From NCBI GenBank assembly GCA_027062365.1, contig JAMOTK010000073.1:1-64000 (forward strand): a stretch of 64,000 nucleotides of DNA, in the 5' to 3' direction. Numbering within the stretch: position 1 is the stretch's first letter; each line of letters starts with the position of its first letter. Source of the stretch: Sulfurovum sp. (lineage in GTDB: Bacteria > Campylobacterota > Campylobacteria > Campylobacterales > Sulfurovaceae). Below are positions 63,517-64,000 of the stretch, piece by piece. The translations under genes were made by a program, and so were the position numbers. Below the pieces are notes generated by a model. It was not told the origin of the DNA, made no database searches, and worked only from the letters and a program-made list of their open reading frames with translations.

Positions 63517-64000
63517 TTAGTAAGAGTCTATTGTAAAATGATTTATAATCTTAAATCCTATCATAGCATTGATTAAAGCTAGATGTGAATAGTGGGGAAG
63601 TGTCTCTTTTTTTATCTCTTTTGTTTGTAAAAAGCCATTATCAATTAATTTTTGACGCATTGTTCCTTTGAGTAGAGGATGGGTAGGGGTGTACCATGTT
63701 GTCCCATCATACAAAGCAATATTGGCAATAGTAATATCTGTAAGGTAGCCATTTTTTTCGATAATGACTTCATCTACCTCACTATGTTGCTCTAGTAAGT
63801 GAGTAAAAACATCTCTTTTGGCATATTTTAAATCATAGTCTATAGCAGAAGAGATAATCTTAAAGTGTTTGAGTTCTTTGGGTATATAGGGTATATATTC
63901 TATAGAGTGTATCTCTATGTCATAGAGGATACGGCATCTATATAGACCCTTTTTAGGAGGGATGATAAGAGAGCGTAAATCCAAACTATCTGTAGTATCA
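63517..64000 (-). CDS. Aminotransferase class IV protein (PabC-like), 3' part; 5' end outside window
   Basis: The frame is open to the right edge, so the start is outside. About 161 residues are visible. They read as the C-terminal half of a class IV PLP enzyme such as aminodeoxychorismate lyase: Y-R-C-R-I-L-Y-D near the edge, then E-V-D-E-V-I-I-E-K-N-G-Y-L-T-D-I-T-I-A-N-I, and T-P-T-H-P-L-L-K-G-T-M-R-Q-K-L-I. The PLP Lys region (D-Y-D-L-K-Y-A-K) precedes it. PabC makes p-aminobenzoate for folate; which family member this is needs the missing half. Confidence 0.8.
   Translation of the reverse strand, partial: DTTDSLDLRSLIIPPKKGLYRCRILYDIEIHSIEYIPYIPKELKHFKIISSAIDYDLKYAKRDVFTHLLEQHSEVDEVIIEKNGYLTDITIANIALYDGTTWYTPTHPLLKGTMRQKLIDNGFLQTKEIKKETLPHYSHLALINAMIGFKIINHFTIDSY

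Overview
The window is AT-rich chromosomal DNA from a Campylobacterota (Epsilonproteobacteria) member, most likely a Sulfurovum/Sulfurimonas-like free-living chemolithotroph. Support: the gene order ispDF - atypical HP1021/Cj1608-type response regulator - ATP-sulfurylase-like gene - pgpA, which I recall from Campylobacter; fused IspDF and HisIE enzymes; a prohibitin-like gene next to ilvE; promoters that are mostly a lone TATAAT with T-rich upstream DNA; and a complete cytochrome-c-type nitric oxide reductase operon, as expected of a denitrifier.

Layout. 1-0.4 kb: gene remnants. 0.5-5.6 kb: the pgpA/sat-like/HP1021-like/ispDF operon on the minus strand, then mrp. 5.6-6.9 kb: palindromic repeats and a broken toxin-antitoxin pair. 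6.9-8.5 kb: a coiled-coil L,D-transpeptidase and a small acidic protein. 8.5-14.7 kb: a TPP-riboswitch-led thiamine operon (thiC, thiO, thiS, thiG, a DUF2400 gene, thiE) with a yefM-yoeB module inserted before thiE. 14.7-29.9 kb: a surface-polysaccharide modification island with two tandem AlgI-type O-acyltransferase + SGNH cassettes, rfbC, an rfbD fused to a homoserine-dehydrogenase-like SAF protein, two acyltransferase-3/SGNH proteins and a gtrB-gtrA-gtrC set. 30-38.9 kb: bioF; a secreted cassette with an Asn/Gln-rich repeat protein; a porin behind a Fur-like site; PBP1A; a Na+/H+ antiporter; a YiaA-like protein. 38.9-42.5 kb: a stand-alone PilJ-type sensor protein, hisIE, an SPFH protein, ilvE. 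42.5-48.4 kb: norCBDQEF with a divergent Rrf2 regulator and two inverted repeats between them. 48.5-64 kb: a Fic protein, two unrecognised membrane proteins, smpB, VF530 and DUF2853 proteins, a fatty acid desaturase, a two-gene signalling unit (SPOR-like membrane protein plus a degenerate hybrid histidine kinase), ispE, truB, an M35-type metalloprotease, a UvrD/PcrA helicase, a LysR regulator, an unknown gene and the 3' part of an aminotransferase class IV gene.

How it works together: thiamine precursor synthesis is under TPP control and uses oxygen-dependent ThiO, with no ThiH in the window. The polysaccharide island supplies dTDP-rhamnose steps plus several acylation and glucosylation activities able to vary the cell surface. 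The nor operon detoxifies or respires NO under a probable Fe-S Rrf2 regulator. The least ordinary items are the pseudokinase-like hybrid sensor with its SPOR-like partner, the ATP-sulfurylase homologue lacking key catalytic residues, the RfbD-SAF fusion, and the repeat-protein cassette. All functions rest on reading motifs by eye; no database search was run.
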